The notes under the pieces: model-generated
What the model saw: only the letters and a program-made list of their open reading frames with translations
The model's database searches: none
Told to the model about the DNA's origin: nothing
Assembly (NCBI GenBank): GCA_963921795.1
Contig: OY997650.1
Location: 19,453,862 to 19,517,861 of the forward strand
Length of the DNA stretch: 64,000 nt
Direction of reading: 5' to 3'
Source: Nannobrachium achirus
Taxonomy: Eukaryota > Chordata > Actinopteri > Myctophiformes > Myctophidae
Made by a program: the position numbers and the translations under genes
In this document: positions 12,646 through 26,978 of the stretch, piece by piece
Position numbering within the stretch: the first letter of the stretch is position 1
How the letters are laid out: each line of letters opens with the position of its first letter

Positions 12646-13114
12646 CACCAGGTTGAAGTCTGTCTGTGGGATCTTTCAAATATTTGAAAAAGCTTGTAGA
12701 AACAATACTTTTGGATCCATTGGAACACAGGTTCTAGCAATATATTTGCCGGACAGTGATGATAGTGTGTGTGCAATAGAGACACACGGGCGCCTACAAA
12801 TTCACGCCCACAATTAAGACAGTGGCCCTACTTCGGGTAAGGGAGAACGGTGTACTGCAAGCCAGTCCATAGAAAGTCATTGCAGTTCATCTGTAGTTAG
12901 CCTACTTTTAAAATAATCCTACATGAACTGAAGACTATATATGTTTCCAAATATAGTCTTTGACAACATATCTTCTTGATTTCTAAATAAATGATGTGTG
13001 TCACATTTAATTACCCATAATGTTAACAGAGCAGAGGGGAGACGGCAGACAGAGAACCTGTCGCTTTTCAGTGACATGACTGTCTTTACTAGGTTGTTTT
13101 CTAGCTTGTTAATT
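12646..13114. other. Intergenic, no gene seen
   Basis: Unique DNA; nothing recognised. Confidence 0.45.
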
Positions 13115-13511
13115 TGTATTGATAATCAGTACCTTATCGATCCTGCTTATTGAGCAGGCTTTTATCGAGCCCACTATTGTTTTTTTTAAATATTTTGTGG
13201 AAAGATATGAGACGACAAATTCAGAACATAACTGGTATCTTTTTTATTGATCAGTTGTTGTGACTGTGAGTTTGTGGCTGACAATTGACAAAAGTAACAA
13301 ATATCATTACATATCATTAAAACAATCATTCATTAATCATTAGTGTCCAATAAGTGTTAAATGGCTTTATATTATGGATAGTAGGCCTACTGTAATACGT
13401 TCTTCATCACCTCTTGATAACAAGCTTGATAAGCCCAAAGCTTATTGATACCGGGTATAAATCTGTTATCGGGTTATCGAGCTCCCCTTGTTTAGGGCTC
13501 CATCCCTATTC
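13115..13511. mobile_element. Decayed hAT-like element (TATCGA-rich)
   Basis: The right end GGGCTCCATCCCTA (to about 13511) reads TAGGGATGGAGCCC inverted, a common hAT tip. Both sides are rich in TTATCGA/TGATAA words, the usual subterminal text of this group. A matching left tip was not found. Confidence 0.5.
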
Positions 13512-13765
13512 TTTACTGCTATTGCATTTACGAACACCGACTTTGAAGATTCCGACATTTTCAACTTCTGTCTCCAGGTTAGTATTAATCAAAAAACAAC
13601 TTGCAAGTCTCCATTTGGAAGAAGCAAGATGCGATAATGTCCCAAAATAAATAGACTAATTCTACATGAGAGACAAGTGTATCTGTATTGAAAACCTCAA
13701 GGGATGCGTCCATGAACGTGTGTACCATGTGGCCACTTAAACTTTTGATTCACTGATGAAGTATA

Positions 13766-14569
<804 letters not shown>

Positions 14570-14639
14570 GAAAATAGCAGATGTACAAGTTCACATTGTC
14601 TTCTTTACGTGTGGGCAGGTAAGTGCCCACACGTAAAGA
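14570..14639. mobile_element. Palindromic MITE half plus perfect hairpin
   Basis: GAAAATAGCAGATGTACAAG (14570-14589) and TTCACATTG form the left half of the palindromic module. It runs into a perfect 16-bp inverted repeat at 14602-14617 and 14624-14639 (TCTTTACGTGTGGGCA and its complement, loop GGTAAG) that is not part of other copies. Confidence 0.7.
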
Positions 14640-15695
<1,056 letters not shown>

Positions 15696-15857
15696 GGGGC
15701 GTGGAGTGCACACCGCACATCTGCTTTGAAATTGAAACTTCCCTCAAAATGATATGCCTGCATATTTTTTTCCGAGGTTATCCCTCTTCCCCGTTTATCT
15801 TCGCCTTGCATTAAGCGACGGGCCGTACGTGGACACTCTTTAGGAACGGAAGAGGAT

Positions 15858-15887
15858 GGGTGGGGGGAGGGGGGGGGGGGGGGAGGG
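15858..15887. repeat. G-run
   Basis: G-rich tract with a central run of about 15 G, capable of quadruplex formation on the plus strand. Confidence 0.9.
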
Positions 15888-16030
15888 CTGTAGACGTCGG
15901 AACAAAGGGAACAGTATGTCATCAATATAACTCATTTCAGATATTTCATTTCAGGAGATGTCTAAGCTCTTCTTAATTAAGGACAAGCTTATGGTTTCAA
16001 ATTAACTCATTTAATTGAGGGAGGGGGGGC

Positions 16031-16101
16031 AGTGTGTGTGTGCGCACGTGCGCAGTGTGTGTGTGTGTGTGTGTGTGTGTATGGGGGGGGGGGGGGGGGG
16101 G
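16031..16101. repeat. (GT)n and G-run cluster
   Basis: Interrupted GT tract (16034-16080) followed by a run of about 18 G (16083-16100). Confidence 0.95.
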
Positions 16102-16505
16102 TTGCACGGCAGTTCTCGTCTGCAAGCCGGTGTGGAGAATGTCTTCAGTCTCCTTCCGGAGGCTGTTGGCTCACACATAAACACTGGGAGAGTTCACAAC
16201 TATCACAGCAGCCCCATCCATACCGCCGGGACTCCCTCTCTCTCTATCCCTCCTCAATGAGACAGTCGCTGCCAAAAGACTGCTCCATTAGCTTTTTCAC
16301 CACCACACCAGCCATTTAGCACCGCCATTATTCGTGTTAGCAGCCAATGCACCACATCACGGCGGTTCTCCACCAGCGAGCATAATGAGGAGAGGAAGGG
16401 AAATGGCATAATTTCTTCAAATGTTTAGTCTTATTCATAGCTCGGTTACGCTGGGGTGAAGTCGGCGGAGCTGAAGTGACTTGTCACCATGGAGACAGTA
16501 AGCCT
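16102..16505. other. Intergenic, no gene seen
   Basis: Unique DNA of balanced composition; nothing recognised as coding. Confidence 0.4.
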
Positions 16506-16651
16506 AATTTATGCTCCGTCGCACGACGGTGTCACGTGCCTGAAAATTAGCAGACCTACAAGCTCACAGTGCTTCGCTGATGTGATGCGGGGTGAGCTTG
16601 TGGATCTGCTGCTTTTCAGCGAACGGCACCGTCCCGCGACGAAGTATGAAT
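16506..16651. mobile_element. Palindromic MITE, copy 3 (full length)
   Basis: Outer arms ATTTATGCTCCGTCGCACGA and its counterpart CGCGACGAAGTATGAAT. Next inward come GGTGTCACGTGC and GCGAACGGCACC. The inner arms are TTAGCAGACCTACAAGCTCA and GTGAGCTTGTGGATCTGCTG. The 99-codon frame crossing it is a chance product of the GC-rich arms. Confidence 0.85.
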
Positions 16652-19600
16652 GGGGCTGTAGCCTCTACTTCATGCCAGAGCAGTTCGGCCAAAGCCCCAA
16701 GATGAGAGGGGAACTAGCAAGGAAAGGGTTGCACGGTTGTCCCCAGCCTGCCTTTCCCTCCCAACGAAGAGAGGGGGAGCCTGCCTGACCTTAGATGGAA
16801 CCCAGATATGTCACTTAAAGCCATTATTTCAGAAATCCTGGCTGGTGTACAGCGAAAGCGCCAGCCCGGACGAATTACTTTTAAGTTTAATAATGAAGTC
16901 CAAAATCTATGGGGAAAAATAAACTCAAGAGGGGTCAATTTCAGAGGAGGTGTCAAAGTGTTGTTAAACTCACTGAGCAATAATGTTAAGTACTCCATGA
17001 TTTGCACTAATTGGTATGAAATCACCCACAGTGCTTAAGTGCAGCCACTGCTTTGGTTCGCTACCTCTGTTCTGTGTCAGGGCCGATTCTTTCTGACAGC
17101 TTAGAAATACAAATACAAAATTGCCATATGGATCGCCCACCTTGTGAGCTTAAGTCACAGGTACAAAGAGGGAGCGGATATTCAACAGGAAATCTTCTGT
17201 TGCTTTCACCCTTTTATCGGGATTGAATGCGAGCGCTATTTGCTGTCATTATCAATGAACACATAAAGGGTGCAGATACTCTTCAGCAAAGTGACGCGAG
17301 AACATTTTCTCGTGAAATGCTTTCAAACGCCGTACAGCTGGGATTCTGTTTTGTGACTTGGATGAGTGGTAGGAGGTAGAGGGGCGACAAATTGTCACAA
17401 TATTTCAAGCTTTTTTTTCTCCCTTTTTAAAGAAATGTTTAGCCTGTGCGCAGGAGACAAGTGCTTATTACAGCCTGTGATAAAATACCGCTGTGCGAGG
17501 AGATTATGTGACGTTCAGTGTCAAAACCACATCAATTAGATCTGTCAAGGGATAGTGAGGGTGGCCCACAACCACATATGGCTAGACAGGGGCTATTTGC
17601 TCACTCAAACACCAAGCTGTCTAAGTAATCATACTCAAGTGCTTGATATTATGCATGGCAGTGTGCACACTGATGCATGTTAATTGCTACTTCTTAACCT
17701 TGTATTTGTGCGGTCAGCAGAATCACAGTTCTGAACGTTTAAGCACAATTTAATGTTTATTTTTTTGTACCGTCATAATCAGCCGGTGTGTGCTCACAAT
17801 ATGCAAATAGCTCTACAAGAGTTTAATACATAATACTGTGCGCGTGTGCACGTACACACACACAAACACAGTGGTATATATATATATATATAGGCCTAGT
17901 ATACATTCATTCAGACCTACTGAAGCATAAATTAATGTAAAAAGTCACATCATGAAAATACTTTACTACAAATGAAAATGCATGACGCTACACGTGTCAT
18001 GAATTTTCATTATGCAGTCAGGTGCATGAGAGGAAAACGTGTGTAAACTGGAGGGAAGGATGCTATTACCTCCCTGTTACTTTGACACAAAAGGGTTTGT
18101 TTCCTAAGGATTAATAAGCAAGCATCACCTAAAAAAATTTATTTGAAAGTATGCATACACTCCTGAATGGGAGAGGGAAAGGACTATTAATTAAAAGTGG
18201 AACAGGTTCTTATTTTAGTGGAAAGTGGAAAAATTACGAGCCTTTGTTGAGTAAGGCCCAGGAGCAAAGCTTTCATTAGCCTACATGCATGGCAAAAGCA
18301 ATTCATCAACTGTAATTTTGCCTCAATGGGCAAAAAAGAGGGATCAACCTCAGCATGCTATTTATGGAGATTTACGGAAGTCTGGGAAATGCTAATGTGA
18401 TTAACATTTATCTACAGCATGTTTCCAAATGGCCCTCGTGTCCACATTTTGCCTTCAGATTAAGTTATTGCACTTACCCACGGAGGGGAAAATACACAGT
18501 GATATAGAATCTGCTTTGCAGTGCGAGAGCTAGCGCACAATGATGATATTTTTTCTATTTTTTTTTTACGATTCTCTGTCACATTAGTGGAGGATTTCTC
18601 TTCCCCAACAATCCCCTCCCCTGCCTAAATATCTCTCTTTATGTGTGTCTGTCCCCAGATGAAGGCGCGGCGAGCAGTGCAGTGCTTTTGTCCTACCGGA
18701 GTGTCTCTCTCGAAAATGTGAACTGTTCCACGGATTAGCTGAGCAGAGATTTATTTAATGCATCCTCATAGAGTATTGTTGAAATCTATTTTGGGATACG
18801 GGGCTTGCCAAGCTCTAAGCCTGGTAATATATGCCTGCTACAGTTTAAGAGAGAGGGTTCGGAGACCCTCTTTATGTCTGGATCATATGGCTCATACGAA
18901 GTCATTGAATATGAAAATATATTGAGGGCTGGTTGCACATTTATTGTTTTTCACACAGGCCCCTCAAAAGGCTTGTTTCCATGCCCTTTCTCCTGTCTCT
19001 TGTTTGTATGGCCTGTTTAAATATTTGATGTCCTAGAGAATGTTTGTGATATTCACCAGATAAGATACAGCACATGCATATGCCATGAGAGGCCCCTGTT
19101 TAAGATGCCGGCTTAAGGTTTCTGAGAGGCCAACAAAGCCAAGGATGGCGAACTGGAGTGCATTTGCATTTAAGCTGAGGATTTGGGAACAGCTAGAGCA
19201 GAATGAATACTAATAATGTATCTTATTTAAAATGCTAAGTATTTACCTTAGAATTTTACCCTGCCTTAAAAGCATTACAAAAAAAAGAAGAAAAAAACAT
19301 GTTCATCCCATATCTATATCTATCATATTACAATTTATAGCAGCGCAGCGGATACAGTATTGTAGGTGTAAATCCTTATTGAGTTTGGTGACATGAAATT
19401 AATTATGAATTTCATCATCATAATCTTTAATTTGTGACAGACTCGAGCCGTGCCAAATCAATGATCAGCTTCAACTTTCTGATCTCAGCAAAGTCCCCAA
19501 CGATCACGCCAACAATGCAAATCCCAGTCTCCACAACTACACTTCCCAGCATGCCTCAGGGAGGGGGCTAAGGTTTGGACCGCTTTTCCCTCACAGCGAA

Positions 19601-21559
19601 CAGGGTAGCAATGTGACAGAGAGTGACACAAAAGAGGAAAGCCAGGGGGTGCGCAGGAGTGGGGGAGAGAGAGCCGGACAAAAGGGGAAGACATGGGCTT
19701 TGCACGGAGGACATGATAAAGCCAGGAGCATTATCGTCAGTGTGAAAGACGCGGGCCATACTTCAAACGGGATTTTCTCTCCATGACAGGATACTCTGCT
19801 GACGCAGAGCAAATAGCTCTCTGTAGCAGTATATAGCCTCAGGGCGTCTAGGGCTCTTTGTAAATTCAACAAACTACAATGCAATGATAGGATCTTACAC
19901 AGAGAAACCTAGGATGATCTTTGCAAAATAATAGTTAAGATAAATATAACAATGGTCACTGGTCAGGAGCTATTTGAAAACATATGAGTTATTGTATTTT
20001 TTTGTTTTTGTTTTGTATTCATTTGCAGAAGCCATATATCTACAAATTACAAAGTTGTACAGTAAATTATGCATAACTTCAGATCCTTATAAGGGAGGCA
20101 TTACGTTTTACAAATATAACTCTTGCGAGGAAGCCACAGGGTTCAATCAATTAGTCTGTGATTATTATTACTTCTGTTGTTATTACTAGTCCCAGCAGCC
20201 AGGCTGTTATGGTAACCCTACACACGGCCCATAGTACTAATCCTCGCCCTTTCCTTAACCCTAACCTTTACTCTCTTAATCAACATCATATTCTGAGCAA
20301 GCGGGCAAAATATTTACATGTTATCTCTTGCAGTGTTCAGTGAGAAGTCACTTTCAGTCTGGGAATTTCATCCCAAAGTTGTTTGTGAGCTTGTATATGA
20401 ATGTTTAATTGTGTGTGCATGTGTGCGTGCGTGCAGCCGTCCACGTGTGTTTTATTCTGTCCCAGCTTGGTTGTTGGTTTTTGATCCTTTGTCTGAAATG
20501 AAACGACATTAGAGTCCCTATAAATTAGAAGAAGAAAGGCTCTCATTGTAGATGGGCTTTGTTGGGCGGTGGAGCTCTCTTTATATAGCTCTTTCTTGTA
20601 CATTATGATGTTACTGACACATAAAGAGTATAGTCTAGGTCTTAGATGTTGTGGTAGAATGCTAGATACTTTGTGTTAATAAAGACAAAGAAGAGCGCAA
20701 ACGCAGCAACCACAGCTAGACAAGTTTATACTGTACCAGACTGCAGGAAATCTATCTTTTTATTTTGTTCAATATTCAACCCATCTGTCCTCAATCCCAA
20801 AAATGACTGTTGAGGAGTTTGATCCAACAACAAATATGAACTGGACAGCAAGATAAAGGAGAAGCACGAAAACATTGCAGCAGGCAAACACAACCGAGAG
20901 ACAAAGATATTTCCTATGCAAAGCTCACACACAATGTCATGTGTGATAGCGGTGAATCCTGTCCAAGTCACACGCGGGGGGGGGGGGCACTGGTTGGGGG
21001 GGGACCAGAAACGAGGTCGGCCGCCTGCATCTTCCAATGACTCTCTCTCTTAGCTTTGATTCAGTTGATCCAGTATCTCGCCATATAGCAGAGGGACAAA
21101 GCAGATTTCAGCTTTGGGCTAATCTCATTAAGAAACTCTAACCACCCTATGAGTAGGGGGGGGGAAAGCAACTCATTCTGCACCATGCCAGAGCCAAGGC
21201 TCAGGGAGGCAGGTGTAATGTTACATAATTAGCCTCTAAACGGTAAAAAGGAGATTATTGCAAATGGCCTACTAGCCAGCACATGCAGTGGACCTGGTCC
21301 CTAAAGACTCACCAGTCTAGTGAAGCTGAAACAGTCCCTGGGGAACTGATGTGTGAAAAAGGGAAAACAGGTTATTTGCAGGAAATGTGTGATATGGAGA
21401 ACACAACGGTGATTACACTCTCCACAAGGCCACCATTTAATGTACGAACAAGAATTTGATTGGGGCTCCACAGTGGTATTTTAAAATAAAAATAGCCCTT
21501 GAATTAATTAATGTATCGTATATCAATCAATTGAAACTTCAAGTATACAATCTATGCAC
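16652..21559. other. Repeat-poor intergenic block, about 4.9 kb
   Basis: The longest stretch of the desert with no recognised transposon. It holds only a short TA tract (17876-17893), an AC-rich patch (about 17855) and a G-run (20978-20987). No splice-flanked open frame was found. Several segments (for example 17200-17560 and 18230-18500) have the even composition of candidate regulatory DNA. Absence of insertions over this length may mean purifying selection, which is inference. Confidence 0.4.
18240..18420. promoter_or_regulatory. Candidate conserved noncoding block (speculative)
   Basis: Repeat-free DNA with AGCAAAGCTTTCATTAGCC, CATCAACTGTAATTTTGC and TCAGCATGCTATTTATG words, within the repeat-poor block. 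Proposed from composition and context only. Confidence 0.18.
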
Positions 21560-22438
21560 TAGGGCATTAACGAAAAAGTCGAAGTTGATGCGATTTGCAT
21601 TAGGCCTACAATGTTGTTTTGGGTATGCTAATTAGTCAGGCAGAGAAACTGGTAAAATAAATCGTTTTCAAGATGTTTTGGCCATTATCTCTGGAACGCA
21701 AGGTCCAATCTGCTCAGTTTAAAGCTTGTTGGATGCGTGACTTCGAGGACATTAACCTGGTGGGCCGGAAGTGGCCCGCGGGCCGGAGTTTGAGTATCAC
21801 TGCCCTAGTCTATACACTTAAAGGAGTAGTTCACCACTTTTCAACCTGTCTTCATATAATAGGTCCTCACTAATGTTCATGATAAAATATTAAAAAAAAA
21901 TTCTACTCAGTCCAAGTCTCCTAGGAGAGCTGTGGGAAGTTCAGAATCCATCGTCTTGTGACATCATCATTTTCCAAAAAAAGAATTTAATCAATATTTT
22001 TGAAAGAAATATTTAGATTTCTATTATCGCGAGAACAATGGCTTCCACTTTAAAATTGCAACTTTTCAGGAGTAGAAAGCCTGCAGTTTCTATAAACTGG
22101 ATTGGCAATCTATGATGTCACAAGACGATGGGTTTCTGACCTGCCTACAGCCCTCCTCTGAGAAAAAAAAAAAAAAAAATAAGCTATTTTTGAGTGAGGA
22201 CCAATTATATGAACATAGGTTGAAAAGTGGTGGAGTGCCCCTTTAAACTTTATGTTGGTTTGTTTACAGTTGAGTGAGAAAACAATGTTTCACATTAAGT
22301 TAATCATCTGGGGACCCCCCAAAATAATTGGGGAGTCGTGTGTGATGTGATGACGCCATCAAACGATAAAGTCGACTTCAACTCAACTTTTTACTGAGTC
22401 GAGTCGACTTGCAAAAATCCTAAATCGTTAATGCCCTA
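21560..22438. mobile_element. hAT-like element, 879 bp, with nested insertion
   Basis: Ends TAGGGCATTAACGA and, inverted, TCGTTAATGCCCTA: a 14-bp perfect TIR. Flanks CTATGCAC (21552-21559) and CTTTGCAC (22439-22446) match 7 of 8. The subterminal GTCGA/TCGAC words are mirrored. Inside lie another hAT tip ending CACTG at 21802 and a TTAA element at 21818-22246. Confidence 0.88.
21818..22246. mobile_element. TTAA-flanked MITE, 429 bp
   Basis: TTAA (21818-21821) then AGGAGTAGTTCACCACTTTT, with the inverted end AAAAGTGGTGGAGTGCCCCT then TTAA (22243-22246). The arms stay complementary for about 50 bp (CCTGTCTTCATATAATAGG and CCAATTATATGAACATAGG). A TTAA target is typical of piggyBac-type elements. 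No transposase frame. Confidence 0.8.
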
Positions 22439-22446
22439 CTTTGCAC

Positions 22447-23265
22447 CCAGTGAAGGAACCAGTTATGGCATACTTTAAGTGGGAAATACAATTGACAGGT
22501 TGCTTCTTTCTACCAATGAATAAATAATAATGTTACTTTTGAGAGCAGAACTGTACACACAGAGAATTTAGTGAGGCCTTGGGTTTGTGCTCTTGTTGAG
22601 ATGTCCTGTCAACCACTACCAGGGGCTCTGCTCTGCAGCGAACTCCTCAGAGAGATGGCTAACAGAAGAATTGATGGAGTCTGTATGATCCAGGGAGCCC
22701 ACACCTAGTCACTCATAACCCCGAGAGTGGATTACCATGTCAGATTGTTGCCATATGTGGCACGGCGCACCACTCTCACAATGACAGTGATCAACTACTA
22801 CTGTTCGCCATTCGCCATCCAACGAACATGACCGCCGGAGTTCAAACGCTGACGGAGGGGTGTCTGATAGAGGATTTCTGCACTGGGCGAGAAGCAGAAT
22901 GCCCCAGCCAACATATCGTCCACCAAACACGCTAATTACCGAAACAGATGATCCAAAAACTCCCTCTATGGGCAGGCCCAGTTTGGGGAGGACGAAAGTA
23001 TGGCGGCGTTCCTTTGTTGCCTCTTCAGACGCACTGAAGCATCGGCTTGTTGTTACATAAAGTTGTATAACAAATGAGCCTGGATTCTTTGAACTGGCTG
23101 ACCACACAAGCCTGGAGGAGCCACTAGGAGCCCAACATGTGGCAGCAATAAGATGGCCCCGCCCTCCGCAAGACATGTGGGAGACACTGCATTCCAGCGC
23201 AGCTCATTAAAGCTCAAAAACAAATCCAACAAACACTGCCCATGTTGCAAAGGAGCACAATGAAA
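22447..23265. other. Intergenic, no gene confirmed
   Basis: Contains a 155-codon minus frame (22709-23176) of GC-richer DNA without a recognisable domain, start context or splice signals. It might be a pseudogene remnant, but nothing identifies it. Confidence 0.35.
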
Positions 23266-23274
23266 TATGTAGGA

Positions 23275-23716
23275 CAGGGGTGTCGCACCAAATTCTGGGC
23301 CCTGGGTACAAAGGATTCACTCACATTGTGTGCTTTAACTGTTGAAAAATAGTAGATAGATCTGCTATTTTTTTTAAATCGTGAACATTTGAATATTTCA
23401 AATCCTAAGGTTTTTTGAAACAAAAAGATATATGTTTCTATGTCAGTGGTGCTCAAACCTTTTCATGTGAAGGACCCCCAAAATTATATGTATTTGGCCA
23501 CGGACCCCCATCTCAAAACATTTAGTTCCAGGGACCCCCCCAGAATTTGAGGTACAAATGTTCGCTCAAAGATTTGCACACATTTTCACGACTTTTCGGT
23601 GCCGCGCTGTGAGCTTGTATATCTGCTATTTTTCAATAGTTAAAGCATAAAATAATTAAGGCCCCTCCACCATGGGCCCTAGTCACTCAGCCCCCCCCCC
23701 CCTTGTGACGCCCCTG
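23275..23716. mobile_element. Composite hAT-like element (CAGGGGTGTCGCACC family), 442 bp
   Basis: Starts CAGGGGTGTCGCACC and ends TTGTGACGCCCCTG, flanked by the perfect direct repeat TATGTAGGA (23266-23274, 23717-23725). The interior has AAATTCTGGGCCCTGGG, a CAGTGGTGCTCAAACC block with GGACCCCC text, and two remnants of the palindromic module (23343-23378, 23602-23640). Right-end pyrimidine run CCCCCCCCCCC at 23692-23702. Confidence 0.9.
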
Positions 23717-23725
23717 TATGTAGGA

Positions 23726-24817
23726 CAGGGGGAATCATGTCTGCTGCTAGTGCTACACTGTTGTTTCTACAGAGAGGGGTCAGACGTCTGCAACAGCCTC
23801 ATCTTTATTAATTTTGTTTGCTCAATTAGTTCAATGAGTTTTATGAATCATTGTGATTGACAGCTAAAACTTCCCAGACGCGTTTTTATAGAGAGTGACA
23901 CTGACCGTGTCTTTTGCCCGTCGCTACAGATGTGGTTTAGCACTTAAACCTGTCACTGAATCAGGCTTATTTATTATGCCGTTTGTTCCACCAGTCTGCC
24001 CAGTTAAGCTATGTGTTGTCTGTTTAACTTGGCTATAAAGACACTATTGCTGGTTTTCTGTTTGAACTCCCCCTTAGACAATTGCATGAGCAAAAGGGCG
24101 GGCTTTGAAAAACTGTTATATTGTCAAATGTGACATGATATTCAATTTGTGTGCATGACATCACTACATGAACGTGCATTATGAGGATCCCAGTGTGTAT
24201 TCACTTAAGATTGATAAAAACTCAATAAAATCAAATGCCCATCGGGTCGGCTTCACTGTACTAGAAGACATCTGGCATGATTATTTTCAGCTCTTCAGCT
24301 AATCCCCTCTAAATGTAAACTGAGTGGGGAAAATGTGCCAAATGGCTTTAGAGCAAGACTGAATTTTGGACTTGTGGAAGATTTAAATGAGTTTTATAGA
24401 AATGTTAGAGGCATTATTGGAAAACACAGTGAGACAATTGTAATTAGTTTTCAGCCTGTCATATTTATAATCATTATCCCACTTTTTAGACATGCCAATT
24501 TTTGACTCCCATTAACCATTGCAGCTGTAGAGAAGCCACATACTGTATCACACTGTGTTTTCTTTTTTTTCACGTTTTGATGAGCTTTCACTCTGCTGCT
24601 GCGCGTTAGATGTTTGATATGTTTTGCTCGAGAGACTGGAAATGCTTGAGTCTTGCGCATACCATTCAGAGGTGGCCCAGTAAGAGCTAATCTGCTTGTC
24701 AGGGTTGACTGCCAAGCATATCAGCCCACACACTTCACAATATGACTTTATTCATATAGTACTGTAGATCTGGGACATTGACTGACTCTGCCCACCAGAA
24801 CACAACACTCACACACC
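23726..24817. other. Intergenic; possible conserved block 24290-24490
   Basis: No exon recognised. Within it, 24290-24490 is repeat-free with TCAGCTAATCC, ACAATTGTAATTAG and TTTATAATCATTA words suggestive of homeodomain-rich regulatory DNA. Speculative. Confidence 0.3.
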
Positions 24818-24931
24818 CAGGGGTGTCACACCAAATTCTGGGCCCTGGGTACAAGGATTCACTCACATTTTGTGCTTTAACTATTGAAAATCAAACCTCG
24901 GTTCGAAGTGGAGCGGTGAATCTGAGCAGCT

Positions 24932-24935
<4 letters not shown>

Positions 24936-25017
<82 letters not shown>
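24936..25017. repeat. (GT)n microsatellite
   Basis: Uninterrupted GT dinucleotides inside the composite element. Confidence 0.98.
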
Positions 25018-25018
<1 letters not shown>

Positions 25019-25075
25019 CTGCACAACAGCGCCCCTCCTTTAACATGTGTGGCCAATCAAGGTATTGCCAGGCTA

Positions 25076-25130
25076 CGGACATAGCCAGCCACATAGCCAC
25101 ATAGCCAGCCACATAGCCAGCCACAGACAT
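25076..25130. repeat. AGCCACAT/AGCCAGCCAC minisatellite
   Basis: Five to six imperfect units of CATAGCCAGCCA type in tandem, immediately before the palindromic module. Confidence 0.85.
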
Positions 25131-25566
25131 ACCTGTCTATTGGGAGCGCTTTCACCGCTCCAAAAATAGCAGATATACGAGCTCACAGCGGGCAAGCTTG
25201 TAGATCTGCTATTTTTGAAAAATCGTGAACATTTGTGCACGCGCATTTTGAATGGTTTTTAAAAAAAACTATCTTTCTATGTCAGTGGTGCTCAAACCTT
25301 TTCATGTGAAGGACCCCCAAAATGATATGTATTTGGCCACAGACCTCCATCTCAAAATATTTAGTTCCAGGAACCCCCCAGAAGCAAAATTTGAGTTACA
25401 AATGTTTGCTTAAAAAATACATATATTCAAAGATGTGCACACATTTTCACGACTTTATATCTGCTATCTTTCAATAGCTAAAGTATAAAATAATTAAGGC
25501 CCTCCTCCTTGGGCCCGAGTAACTCAGTCCCACTTTTCCCCCCCTTGTGACGCCCCTGCACACACC

Positions 25567-26894
25567 CACCACCCTCAAGGAAACAAACCTACGTTTGTCA
25601 TGCGGTGCAGATGCTTAAGAATATTTGGCACATGGTAGTGTTCACATACATAGTTCTGATTTCTTTGATTAACCACGTGAACCCTAGCGGCCATATTCGG
25701 GGTGTGATCTATGAGCTTGTAGATCGGATATTTTTGGCAAAGAGATATGGAGTGGGGGGGGGGGGGGGGGACAGTGGACATAGTAGAGGCCTGGCCTGGG
25801 TGACTTCGGTCAGTGAAGTGTATAGGGTTTACAGAAAGTGGTTAATACAATTACAAAAAGCTAACAGAAATTACACCATATGATTGTAAATGCTCATCAC
25901 AAGTGATCTGAGCCTAGAGCAGACATCTTGAAATAGCTCAAAATGTTTAGCCAGCAGTCAAAAGAAGTCTGAGGAAGAGCCTGTGTTGCTCCAAATGTCA
26001 CTGCATGAAAGAAAATCCTCTTAATGGGAGCTATTTGGTGTGTGGATCTTTCTGCTCTAATATACATAGCCAGCAGTCAAAACATATGCTTACATTTTAC
26101 AATATGGAACCAAGACAAGCATACACATTTTTCTGATTGCCGTAAATGGCACGTTGTAAATTACCGAGTGATGCGTCTGAACATGATCGAACGACTCAAA
26201 GAAACTCTTATTGAATCGTGCTTATTGTTCTATACTCAGGCACATGATGATCGCCTCAAATGACAAACATCTGAAAAGGGATACTATAGTCTATTACTGT
26301 ATACCTTTTGCTTAAATTCCAGCACTTCTGACTTGGAAACAATAGACGCATTTGATCTAGCTTGTGACGACTCATAGCAGCACAATAAAAGTGGCTGGCA
26401 ATGATTGATTGAGCTTGAATAAGGGTGCCTCCTGCCTATTTCATAAATCTCTAATGGAGCAGTGACCTCGGTCTCCGTCACATCATAAATCTATATCAGC
26501 AAAATTAGAACTTCAAAAAACACATAATATAGCAAATATGTGTAATATGTTCAATTAAAGAAATGCAGTTAAGGTCAAATAGGCAAGGTTCACATATACA
26601 TTAAAAGTAACCCGTTGAGCAATCATTTAGAAAGTAATAAGTCCTTGATAAAGAAGAAGGGACACGAGGACATCTGCAGCTGATTAAAGCCTCACAAATT
26701 TACAATGAGGAGGACGAGTGATGTCAAGTTTTCACACTAATTTAATATAGTCTCTTTCCTGCTCCAGATATTTCAAGAAGGGTTTTGCCTTTCCATATTG
26801 TGAATTAAATGTTATCTCTCAACTGGGTTAGCAAAACAAATGCCACAGATATAGCATTGCCCAGATGTAGACAATATGATCCATGTCTGTAATG
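25567..26894. other. Intergenic, half palindromic module, no gene
   Basis: A right-half palindromic module (GAGCTTGTAGATCGGATATT, 25713-25732) is followed by TTTTGGCAAAGAGAT and a G-run (25754-25770). The remainder is unique A+T-rich DNA without an exon. Confidence 0.5.
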
Positions 26895-26978
26895 TAAAAT
26901 AGTCGATCTGCAAGCGACACATTGTGAGCTTGTATATTGTCTATATTTCCAACACTATCATGCGATGAAGTATAATTC
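26895..26978. mobile_element. Palindromic MITE, damaged copy
   Basis: AAAATAGTCGATCTGCAAGC, then TTGTGAGCTTGTATATTGTC and the right outer arm ATGCGATGAAGTATAATTC. The left outer arm is lost. Confidence 0.7.

Larger units (their letters stand above)
24818..25558. mobile_element. Composite hAT-like element, 741 bp
   Basis: Same family as 23275: CAGGGGTGTCACACC to GTGACGCCCCTG, with perfect 8-bp duplications CACACACC (24810-24817, 25559-25566). It contains a GT microsatellite (24936-25017), a minisatellite (25076-25130), a near-complete palindromic module (25160-25217) and the CAGTGGTGCTCAAACC block at 25282. Confidence 0.9.

Noticed and set aside
19485..19884. Overlapping minus frames in a GC-richer stretch
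   Set aside because: No recognisable domain and no splice-site pattern; frames overlap in different phases.
22709..23176. 155-codon minus frame
   Set aside because: Longer than chance expects, but composition and residues give no family. It remains at most a pseudogene candidate.
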